Shown in pieces: positions 36,977-45,852 of a DNA stretch of 64,000 nt; the stretch's first letter is position 1; the number at the start of each line of letters is the position of its first letter. The stretch comes from Pseudovirgaria hyperparasitica (taxonomy: Eukaryota; Ascomycota; Dothideomycetes; Acrospermales; Acrospermaceae), in the NCBI RefSeq assembly GCF_010093815.1, contig NW_022985567.1:211367-275366 (forward strand), given 5' to 3'. The notes below the pieces were generated by a model. It did not search any database, was not told the origin of the DNA, and saw nothing but the letters and a program-made list of their open reading frames with translations. Position numbers and translations under genes: made by a program.

Positions 36977-38171
36977 GGTGGTTGTTGGGCGTGTTGAGGG
37001 GTGTGTGAACTTGAATGATAGTGAGCGAATTGTGTAGATGCTTGGAAGTGTAATGTCGAGGTAGTAATACTGTATGTAATTGTAGGTAATTCGACCAGAC
37101 GCCGACTGAAGCGTGCATCCTCATCTTTGGAGCCGAAACACGCTAACCAGTAATTAACCACACGGGCACTTGCGGGCAACTGGAGTAAAGCCGCATGTGC
37201 CAAGACTGCGGCCCACTAAGGTACAGTAATTAACTACGCCAGCGGCTCCCACCATGCATCCAGTGTCCTTCAGGTGACAACTTAATCGATTTCATCATCG
37301 GAATCTCAGATAGCGTGGCATAAGGCAGAATTAGGGGCGGCCGACAAAGACCTACATATAACCATATCTAGGCAGAGTGTATGCGGCCTTGTGGACTGAT
37401 TACGTCGCCGCTGGTCTATCTGGTCAGCCATTCAGTCCTCAGTTAACGACCTCGCGAACACCTGGCGTCCTCCACCTCTTTGTACATCCATGATAGACTT
37501 GACGGGTGACGGAGGCGTGTGGCACTAATATGGACGAGACGAGAACGGTTTATGTGGAATGAGTGGAATGAATGGATTATGACGATGCTCCACAACTACT
37601 GCTGCCACCAGGCCGACACTCAGCTGCCTACCTCTCTGCCACTGCCTAATCATATACTAGTATACCTTACATGTCATATCCATCACCCCCGCCGCCATAA
37701 TGAATGGACGCCCACCTGCATTACCCGGGAATCCATTCTTAATTACATACAGCACTGAAGAACTACCTATATATCCTACACTATTAGCTACATACATGCC
37801 ACACACACACACACATCCGTCTCTCCCATTCTCCATTCTTGATTCTCCATTCTCGTCCTACTACTAATTACTATTACTCCCTCCGCCTCGAAAGCCAACC
37901 CCAAACCCCCCCAAACCCAGTCGGGCGGCGCTCCCGTAGTCCCTCCCTGCCCATCATCTCTTTCTTGTCGCACCCCGCCCGCGCGTCATTTCGCCTCAGC
38001 TTGGGTCCCCGCCAACTTTAACACACTGCTGCACCCTCTCCCATAACCATCCAGATCTTCCAGAAAAAAGTCCCACCCGTCCAGTTTTCCTCCATCACAC
38101 CGCCGTTACCAAGCTTTGCGCCCCCTATACCTGGTTTTTGGGCCCTCCTTGCAGGGAAGTCTTTGCAGCTA
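36977..38171. promoter_or_regulatory. Divergent intergenic region MED4 / NCS-1
   Basis: About 1.2 kb holding both promoters. Pyrimidine-rich blocks occur at 37.8-38.1 kb near the NCS-1 start, and a short (AC)n at 37801-37814. No extra gene recognised. Confidence 0.5.
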
Positions 38172-39377
38172 TGGGTAAATCGTAAGTCTTCTTCCCTGTT
38201 CTGTCCACTCACTTGGCTTCATCACAACAAACCTGGTCGACCCTTGTGCCTCCCTCCTCCAACATGTTCGACTGATTCTTCACCATCCTTCCTTCCTCGT
38301 CTTCGAAACAGTCTTGAGCAACGTTGCTGTATCTTCTTCTCCACCGACCGCCACTTTTCCAGCGCATCCTCATGCCGGACCAGGACGACTGCTCCTCGTC
38401 TCCAAGAATGGCTCCCGCACGAAGACACAGCATACCGCGATATGAAGACACCGCTGGGCCTCAGCGCATGTCCGTCAAGACAAGCCATGACGTCCCTCTC
38501 TTGTCGAACAAAACCTCTCCCCTCAACCTTGCGCGACCCCACCATACCCACATACCCAATCATGACGAACGTGGCTACGACCAGTACAAGGCGCAACGCG
38601 ACTTTGTCCTGGAAAGGGCAATCAAGGAGAGAGCACACGACCTTTCACGACACTGGCCGATTGATCACATTGTCCTGGCCAAGAAGCTGATTATCCATTA
38701 TAGCCAGAGCAAGTTGTCGCAGCAGGAGCTTGCCGATCTGCAAAAGGCCACACATTTCGACAAGAAGGAGTTGCAGCAGTGGTATAAAGGTCTGTTGGTC
38801 CAAAGTCTCGTCAACAACCCTGGACTGAGGTAGCTGACACACCCGTCAAAGGCTTTCTGAAGGACTGCCCTTCTGGCATGCTCACGAAAGAGGAGTTTCA
38901 GAAGATCTACAAACAATTCTTCCCGTTCGGTGATCCGTCAAGTTTTGCAGATTACGTCTTCAACGTCTTCGATGCGGACAAATCAGGATCGATCGATTTC
39001 AAGGAGTTCATTTGCGCTCTCAGCGTGACAAGCAGAGGAAAGATGGAAGACAAATTGGACTGGGCGTTCCAGCTGTACGATATTGATGGCGACGGCAAGA
39101 TCAGCTACGATGAGATGCTAGCGATTGTCGAGGCAATCTACAAAATGGTAGGTCTATGTGCCGAGCCTGCGACATAGGGCGCTGATGAATCCGATAGGTC
39201 GGATCCATGGTCAAGCTCCCCGAAGACGAAGATACCCCTGAGAAGCGCGTAAAGAAGATCTTCAAGATGATGGACAAGGACGAGAATGGCAGTTTAGATA
39301 TGGCTGAGTTCAAGGAGGGCTCCAAGCGAGACGAGACCATCGTGTCAGCCCTTTCCCTCTACGACGGTCTCGTCTAA
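38172..39377 (+). CDS. NCS1: Neuronal calcium sensor NCS-1 / frequenin
   Basis: Four exons (38172-38182, 38704-38789, 38852-39147, 39198-39377) encode 190 residues, the usual family length. The 11 nt first exon gives MGKS, completing an N-myristoylation signal ([13 protein letters not shown]). Four EF-hand regions follow; the first (FPFG region) is degenerate as in all family members. EF2 ([13 protein letters not shown]), EF3 ([13 protein letters not shown]) and EF4 ([13 protein letters not shown]) keep the metal ligands. The C-terminus [10 protein letters not shown] is family-standard. Fungal NCS-1 binds and activates the phosphatidylinositol 4-kinase Pik1 and senses calcium. The first intron is unusually long (521 nt) and carries an open frame that runs into exon 2. 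Confidence 0.95.
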
Positions 39378-40814
39378 TAATCAGTCAATTGAGCGTTTCC
39401 ACTATACTTCATTAATCCATGACTGGGTTTCTCCTCGCTCTATTCGCTCTCCGGTACAAGCACCATCTTTAGCTCAGCTCATTGCACTGGAAGACAGTAC
39501 CGCAGTTATATCTGCTCCATTACACGTATCATGGCATGTCGGAGGTCGTTTGGGGGTTTGGTTCACTGTGAAAAGAGCGCCTTGTACGTACGTATCTTTC
39601 CTTCGTTGGTTACCGGGGCTCTTTGCTACTCTCTGTCAAACGTTAGGAATGCCTCTAGTCAGAACACCTGTCATAAGAGGCTATGAAAACACTATAAAGT
39701 TGATTCGAGCCTGTTTGCATTGTTAGCTTGTTGCGTTGCGTACTGGTTCATTTCCTTGCAGTGTTACCGGCGTACTTGCTTGGGACATTGCTGTGGCATT
39801 TATGCCGCCATTTGGGGAGCAACATCTGTCGTATTCTCAGGGGTCTAGGATCCTAGGTGAGTAGCAAAGAGCAAACAAGTGTCTGGACAAGTGTGAGCTC
39901 GCTAGAGTGAGCATACATACCGACTCTCTTCAGTCATACAACATCGCGAAATTCTTCTTCTGGCTGGACGATGAGCTCTCGTCCAATGCAATCTTGGTTG
40001 GTGATTTCAAGAGTGGTCAGGATCAATTCCTTCACACAAGGGACCGCAACTTCTTTAGGCTTGACGACTCAAAGACAATAAGTTATCAAAGCCTGCGTCG
40101 GGTACTCGGTAATACTGATACTCCCTCGAGGATTTATTCTGCTCCGATCAGTGCACACTAATATCCGATGATGATGCTCTCCATTAACAGACTGACGATA
40201 TATGCGATGGGGGTTTCACTGCAAGTGTATCACTGCAAGTGTAACGCGCTTAATTACACGAAGCTCGTGTCTCCTCTGATCCTATTCATGGTCCGACACT
40301 CCAGGTCTTCACGAAGTTGCACGCGGAAGCCTGTTCGGTCGCTGGACCACCTTCGAACCGAGCTTTTATCCTCGGATGATTAGGCAATAACCATAACACG
40401 CTTGGGTTGCCTGACGATTCCACATACTGCCGGGTTGATGCTATATGCATCTCCGTGATAATACTAGCGGTGAAGATGGCGGTCGACTGTACAGGGACTT
40501 CTCAATGGCATATTATTGTTCGTGGCATAGGACATCTATTCAATCATTTACTCTCTTTGGTCTTCTACTTATTCTTCCTACATATATATACTTCTGGCTT
40601 CCAGGTACAGTCTCCTCCCTTACCATCATGTTCCTCACAAGCCTTGCAAGTATAGTCAAGCTTACTATCAATCATGAATCTAGAATCAGACAACTGGAAC
40701 GCAATCGCTTTGCCAGCCAAACTCTGTCTCACGACTACTCAATCAACGTGCAAACAGAGCACTATGGCAAGCTCCGCTGGGTCGTGCTTGTGTAAGCTCT
40801 ACTGACAATCGCAG
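39378..40814. other. Intergenic between NCS-1 and the chromo-Myb gene
   Basis: About 1.4 kb. No confident gene. The right end may hold a short upstream exon of the chromo-Myb gene: an ATG at 40476 opens a frame to a donor at about 40605 (CAG|GTACAG) that would join in phase to 40815. Confidence 0.4.
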
Positions 40815-43463
40815 GTGTTGACCCCTGGTCCAAGTCCACAATCTGTGTACTCCGAACCAAGTAGGGACGGGTGCGGTGGATCGTCTGAGAGCATGATGGA
40901 TCTCCACTCCCTCGCATCGCACGAAGACATCGATTGGCATCATTTTGAGCAGCATGTGAGCGGCCTTGACGACAACTGTTTCTCAAATCTGCCTCAAAGC
41001 TACACTCAAAGCTCCATGGATGTAGCACACCATTTCTATGGCAACTCAGACCTTAATGACTTTTATGGTACACTGACACCGCCTTACGATTCGCCGCAAT
41101 CGCGAGACCAGTCTATAGCCACAGAGGACACAAGCGAGGGGTTCGGTACTCTCACCCAATACCATCCATATTGTACGGACCGTTCCGAAAGCGGGGCCTT
41201 GTATACGTCTTGTCCATGGCCAACTAACACGACAGACGCGTGGGCGCTTGATACCTCTGATGTTGAACACCTCCACCCGCATAGGGCTGACAGTTGTCAG
41301 CCTCCCGATCTTGGCGACCCCACTTTGAAGGCTAGCTGTGCGCCCGTGCTCAAAGTCGAGATGTTTGGCCCTGGTTATACTCAACAACCTCAACGGTCAT
41401 CACACTCGGTTTCTACGCCACCCGAGCAGTACTATTCAGCAACCACTCCTGGTCTACAGACGTCGCTCGATGTCTATGATCCGTATCCACAGCGTTCGGC
41501 GCGCTCGCAAGAAGAGCTACATTTTAGGGCCATGGCAGATGTTCGTTCAGACTCCATAAAGTATTCAAGTGTACATCATGCTAACACAGACCAGAGCGAT
41601 GATGAACGTGCCTCGCAACAGATCATGTCAGAACACCGACAGAGCGTGCGATCATGTATTCCCCCCACCGATCCCCTCGATGCGACATTCTCTTCTTCTC
41701 CCCTGGAGAGCACTTCGTCCCATGGTCACCTCTCAAGACCAGCAGTAACCTCCCCGAACCAGACGCAGAGACCTATCGCACAACATATAAAGAAGGGTAC
41801 AGGAAAAGTCGGCTTGAAGGTACTCAAGGGCCGCTATGGGAACATGCTCTGCTCAAGTCCAAGCAATGACTTGTTCGACGACATGAGCTCCGGCTCGGCA
41901 TTGCCTTTGAAACTGTTTCCATCATTGTCCGTGCACACTCCACTACGACGCAGAAAGCATGTCGCGGTGGCGTCGCCGATTTCTGAAGAACGTGCGATTG
42001 AAGAGACTATAGTTGAGAAGTTTGCTCGTGCGCCTGTCAATGTGCCTATTGCAGATTCATCCATCGTCAACGCCACCACCGATGACGGATCGTTCGGGCC
42101 AATCACTAGCGACGAAGACGATGGGCAGTTTTTAGTAGAGGAGGTTCTCGATAGGCGATCAAAGTTGATGGCTGATGGCTGTGAACACTTCGAATACTTG
42201 ATCAAGTTTGTCGGGTATAGCGCCAAATACAATGAATGGATTCAGGCCGATGATCTATGCGCTGACCTGCGTATTAAGTTCAATATTGAACATGCTGGGC
42301 TAGACTTTGAAGGACAAAATACGTTGGAAAAGGTCTCGGTCGATCCTGAGGAAGACCTTTTGGCTGCCATCGAGCGATGCGGCGACCCTGGCATCCGCAT
42401 CGGCAGTGTTGCCTTGGGCGAGCCTGACTGGGATGAGATGGATCTGGAGAGCACTCAACGGCTCGCGGAATCTGCTGCTGACGGAGACATGCAAATGGAG
42501 GATGAATCTGCCGGTGAAGGTACGAACAAGATCTCGAGGGGCAAGCCTCAAAAGAGTCGCAAAGCCTGCAAGTCAGACAAGCAAGTCAAGCCCTCCAAGC
42601 CCGCAACCAATCGTGGATCTTTCTCGGCAATGGAACGGGCTGTCATACAGCGACGTGCCAACCAGATCTGCAGAGAAAGAGGGATCACAGCATATGAATT
42701 CAAGGAGGCGATTCAGGTTAAACGTTACAAGGCAAAAAGTGACGTGTCTGAAATATGGCAGTCTCTGATAAGTGCGCTTCCACTGCGCAGTAGAGTTTCC
42801 GTTCAGAAATACTGTAGGAGACAGTTCAATAATGCCCAACGCGGAGCCAACTGGACTGCCGAGCAAGATGCTATCTTGCTTGAGTATGTGACGGAGTACA
42901 ATAACAGCTGTGGCTCGTCCAAGAACATTCCATATGCCATCATAGCCGAAAGATTGCAGCGCCGGGCCGAAGATTGTCGCGACCGCTATCGCGACTATCT
43001 CGAATACCCCGATCGGCGCACGGATCCATGGACGGCTGAAGAGGAGGCAAGATTGCTAGACGTTGTCGAGAATGTCATCCAGTTCGACATTGACTACATC
43101 AAGGAGAGCGGGACGTGGGACGCGTCACGGTATCCGCGAGAGGCCCTTGAACGTCGTATAAATTGGGACGTAGTTGCAAAGACGATGAAGACCCGGAATC
43201 GCCTTCAGTGTCATCCTCACTGGTACACTCTGAAGAACGGCAACACCCCAAGACAGCGAAGAGAGAAAGCCAAGGCTAGAAAGCCCGCCGCTGAGAGGGC
43301 CGAGGCCGAGTCTGCTGCGGAAACAGACGTCGCTTCACTCAACAAGCACAATCGCCTCTCGCAGGCCACCACATTGCCGCCGACAGACCAGAGTAGCCCG
43401 GACGCCATCTCAGCAATAGGCCAACCCCGACACGTCCGAAGGAAGAGCAGCCTGGAGCTTTAA
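40815..43463 (+). CDS. Chromodomain protein with two C-terminal Myb/SANT-like domains
   Basis: The long frame encodes at least 882 residues; the 5' end is unsettled. The first in-frame ATG is 40893 (MMDLHSLASHE), but coding-like sequence (LTPGPSPQSVYSEP) starts right after a CAG acceptor at 40814, so an upstream exon is likely. The first 400 residues are Ser/Pro/Asp/His-rich. A chromodomain lies at about 437-490 (QFLVEEVLDRRS, FEYLIKFVGYSAKYNEWIQA), with aromatic residues in methyl-lysine cage positions. A Lys-rich linker leads to a SANT/Myb-like block (about 675-725, NWTAEQDAILLEYVTEY) and a second one (about 735-805, WTAEEEARLLDVVENVI, ending HPHWYTLK). The C-terminus is basic. It is probably a nuclear chromatin or DNA-binding factor. 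The combination is unusual and I cannot assign an orthologue. Confidence 0.8.
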   Translation: MLTPGPSPQSVYSEPSRDGCGGSSESMMDLHSLASHEDIDWHHFEQHVSGLDDNCFSNLPQSYTQSSMDVAHHFYGNSDLNDFYGTLTPPYDSPQSRDQSIATEDTSEGFGTLTQYHPYCTDRSESGALYTSCPWPTNTTDAWALDTSDVEHLHPHRADSCQPPDLGDPTLKASCAPVLKVEMFGPGYTQQPQRSSHSVSTPPEQYYSATTPGLQTSLDVYDPYPQRSARSQEELHFRAMADVRSDSIKYSSVHHANTDQSDDERASQQIMSEHRQSVRSCIPPTDPLDATFSSSPLESTSSHGHLSRPAVTSPNQTQRPIAQHIKKGTGKVGLKVLKGRYGNMLCSSPSNDLFDDMSSGSALPLKLFPSLSVHTPLRRRKHVAVASPISEERAIEETIVEKFARAPVNVPIADSSIVNATTDDGSFGPITSDEDDGQFLVEEVLDRRSKLMADGCEHFEYLIKFVGYSAKYNEWIQADDLCADLRIKFNIEHAGLDFEGQNTLEKVSVDPEEDLLAAIERCGDPGIRIGSVALGEPDWDEMDLESTQRLAESAADGDMQMEDESAGEGTNKISRGKPQKSRKACKSDKQVKPSKPATNRGSFSAMERAVIQRRANQICRERGITAYEFKEAIQVKRYKAKSDVSEIWQSLISALPLRSRVSVQKYCRRQFNNAQRGANWTAEQDAILLEYVTEYNNSCGSSKNIPYAIIAERLQRRAEDCRDRYRDYLEYPDRRTDPWTAEEEARLLDVVENVIQFDIDYIKESGTWDASRYPREALERRINWDVVAKTMKTRNRLQCHPHWYTLKNGNTPRQRREKAKARKPAAERAEAESAAETDVASLNKHNRLSQATTLPPTDQSSPDAISAIGQPRHVRRKSSLEL

Positions 43464-43709
43464 GCGGTTCCAGCAGTTTGAACTCCATCAAAAACGGATA
43501 TCCAGGAGGCCAGATGTCGGATTTGCCTGATCTTGACCTTGTGATCTACGGGGGGCCTTGGGGGCTACTTACGACCTTACGATGTTACGACTCAAAGAAT
43601 ACCTCTGTTTACCAATTTTCTTTCCGGGTCCTCTTTTCCGGCGGTTGTCACAAATGGGCTGCGTGTTGTTGATTCTCAGTTGTCGGAAAGTTTTGCGTCT
43701 CTTGGTATA

Positions 43710-43730
43710 GCATGCATGCATGCATGCATG
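43710..43730. repeat. (ATGC)5 self-complementary repeat
   Basis: About five tandem units of the self-complementary tetramer (CATG/ATGC). A similar run lies at 50268-50287. Confidence 0.9.
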
Positions 43731-43845
43731 ATTGTCCCGGTGTAACGACGACGCTGCACTGGTCTTCTTTTGGGGATGGATGCATACTCGGAGGCTCTCG
43801 GGCATTGGGGATGTAGTAATATTGGGGTTGGGGGGTGGGCTTTCG

Positions 43846-44057
43846 GGCTTAGGTGTTGGTGGAGTTTGTTGCCTGTTGGGTCTACTTCTCTTTGGTTAAT
43901 TAGTTGTTTTAAACTAACTGTGGTCCAAACTTCTCATCATTACTGGACAGTGGAGTTTCGGCTTTGGGCGTTGGTGGTGTTGTTTCTTTTTTTCATGTAT
44001 TATACTTTTCGGTTCGATAGGTTGTTTTGTTATAGTTGAAACTTCTCATCATTACTG
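43846..44057. repeat. Imperfect tandem duplication, period about 112 bp
   Basis: 43846-43945 and 43959-44057 share a start (ggct..gg.gttggtgg), a middle gttgtttt and an identical 19 bp end (aaacttctcatcattactg at 43927 and 44039). The rest has diverged. Confidence 0.7.
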
Positions 44058-44220
44058 TGTTTTCACGAAACCCCCCCCCCTCCCTAGCAGTCCAGGAAGG
44101 AACCCCAGAGCGCTATAACGACCTGATGGATCCAGGAATGAACAGAGGAAACAACACGGAAACAATCGGGAGGGCCCAAAGCGATCCAGAGAACACGCCT
44201 GCCGGAGATCCGGATTCACG

Positions 44221-44267
44221 GGATAGATTTGTTAGTCAAGGGATTCCCTTGACTAATAAATCCATCC
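44221..44267. repeat. 22 bp inverted repeat with 3 nt loop
   Basis: Arm 44221-44242 and arm 44246-44267 are reverse complements at 20 of 22 positions, separated by att. In plus-strand RNA one of the two mismatches is a G-U pair. No coding gene overlaps it. Confidence 0.92.
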
Positions 44268-44705
44268 ATCCATCTACCACCTACACGCGCGCTGCGCCGG
44301 GGGCAGGCAGGGCAAATACCGGTTATATAGGACGTGGACCCACTCAACCTCAGGAGAGTGTTATATTTCTCTATCTTCTCACATGGCACACTGACTGTAT
44401 CGCGTGTTCAATTCTCGATTTCAGTCGCTGGGTTTTGTATATATGGCTTGACTGGTGCGGAAAAGGCCTACGCTGCGTGATTGATGGGACACGCTACGTC
44501 AAGGGGAAAAGTGTAGATTGATTTTCCAAATTTCTCAAAGGCGCGATGGGCAAAGTCGCATTATCATGCCATAAATACAAAGAATAGTAGCGACTCCATC
44601 ATGGAAATCTAGTAGTACATCTCACACACAATCATCACTCTGCCAGACCAGCTCGGCATAATATACTACAACTCCTCCATCATCCCATCATCCCCTCATC
44701 AACCT

Positions 44706-45347
44706 CTACGCAATCGACCGCGTCCCATTATCCCCCTCCTCTACCCGCAGCTGCCCGCCCTCCCGCCGCCAAAACTCAATATCGCCCACCTCCCCTCTAC
44801 TCTGCTCCTCGCCCACACTACCCCTCACAATCCCCTCATCATTCTGCCCCCTACTCAGAATATCCTCGAGCGTGGTGCTCTGGTCCGTAAAGATCTTGAG
44901 GTGATCGGCTATCAGATGCCGCGCCTTGCAGCTCGGACACGCGATCAGCACCGTGCCGCCGTGGTAGCCTTGCTTGGAGATCCGGTGTGTCGAGCGTGTG
45001 GTGCAGGGCTTGCAGGTGAAGGTGAGCTGGTAGTGTGGTACGCCTTGGAATTGGGGCGGGATGGCGGTTGGGTCGGCGGGTGTCGCAGTGGGGGTGTCTG
45101 AGGATGGAGATGGGGAGGAGAATGTTGAGCCTGGTGCGCTGGTGTGGGTTGAGGAGGAGGAGGAGGAGGAGGAGGAGGAGGAGGAGGAGAAGCGCTGTGG
45201 GATTGGAGAGAGGCGAGGAGGGATGCTGATGCGGCGGAGGGCCGGAGGTGCGGTGGTGGTGAGGGTGCGTCGGGGGTGGAGGTTGGCGCGGAGGCTTGCG
45301 AATGTGCGCTGGCGGAGGGCGCGCGTGAAGAGGGTTGTATGGGACAT
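44706..45347 (-). CDS. ZIM17: Mitochondrial DNL-type zinc finger chaperone Zim17/Hep1
   Basis: Single exon, 213 residues. The first 55 residues are Arg/Ser/Thr/Pro-rich with almost no acids, a clear mitochondrial presequence. A 13-residue serine run at about 53-65 comes from a (GAG)n microsatellite on the plus strand. The zinc domain at about 105-160 has CKPC and CPSC pairs around YHGGTVLIACPSCKARH and the DNL-like LIADHLKIFTD. The C-terminal tail is Glu/Gly/Arg-rich. Zim17 keeps mitochondrial Hsp70 soluble for protein import and iron-sulphur work. It is divergent from CUL3 across 505 bp. Confidence 0.92.
   Translation of the reverse strand: MSHTTLFTRALRQRTFASLRANLHPRRTLTTTAPPALRRISIPPRLSPIPQRFSSSSSSSSSSSSSTHTSAPGSTFSSPSPSSDTPTATPADPTAIPPQFQGVPHYQLTFTCKPCTTRSTHRISKQGYHGGTVLIACPSCKARHLIADHLKIFTDQSTTLEDILSRGQNDEGIVRGSVGEEQSRGEVGDIEFWRREGGQLRVEEGDNGTRSIA
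45151..45189. repeat. (GAG)13 coding microsatellite
   Basis: Thirteen GAG units within ZIM17, read as polyserine (TCC codons) on the minus strand. Confidence 0.95.
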
Positions 45348-45852
45348 TGTTTAGATGGTGGTGAGCATGGTAGTAGTGTGTTGGTGTGAAGGTTGGATGG
45401 AATGAATGAATGAATGATGGCTCTTGGAACATTTTTTCTTTTCGGGCAAGGAGATCCAGTGACGTCTGAGGACAGGGTCCCGGAAAGTGGGTCCGTGGGT
45501 GGATGGCCGCCTGTGTGTTCTAGCAGAATTCCATTCCGCATTCTCTAGAATCCCACCCTTTGTTCCCACAGAAACCTCGGGATTCTCTCTGCATAAAGCG
45601 ATTCTGAACGCTTTAGAGACGTGACAGAGACTTGCTCGCCTTTCCACAACTCCGTGCCCGCCCTACCTCCTCTACCCAGCAACACACGTCGGAGTATAGC
45701 GCCGTAGCCCGCGATCCTCCAACCCCCGCGTATTTCATCAGGTTGAGCCCGCGCGCCAAAAGCCAGGATTCGGCTCTGAAATCCGAGGACCACCGTCGAC
45801 TACTGGCGAAAAGAACCGGACGTGTTGCGTTTGGCGTTTTGAGGCTGCGAGC
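45348..45852. promoter_or_regulatory. Divergent promoter region ZIM17 / CUL3
   Basis: 505 bp between two start codons. A short GAAT repeat lies near the ZIM17 ATG. No clear TATA box. Confidence 0.5.

Larger units (their letters stand above)
43464..44705. other. Convergent intergenic region with repeats and a hairpin
   Basis: About 1.2 kb between the chromo-Myb gene (+) and ZIM17 (-). It contains an (ATGC)n palindrome, an imperfect 110 bp tandem duplication, a poly-C run near 44072 and a strong inverted repeat. No gene recognised; the frame at 44036-44521 overlaps these repeats. Confidence 0.55.

Noticed and set aside
44036-44521. 161-residue frame in the convergent gap
   Set aside because: It runs through a poly-C run, a duplication and the inverted repeat, and shows no family features.
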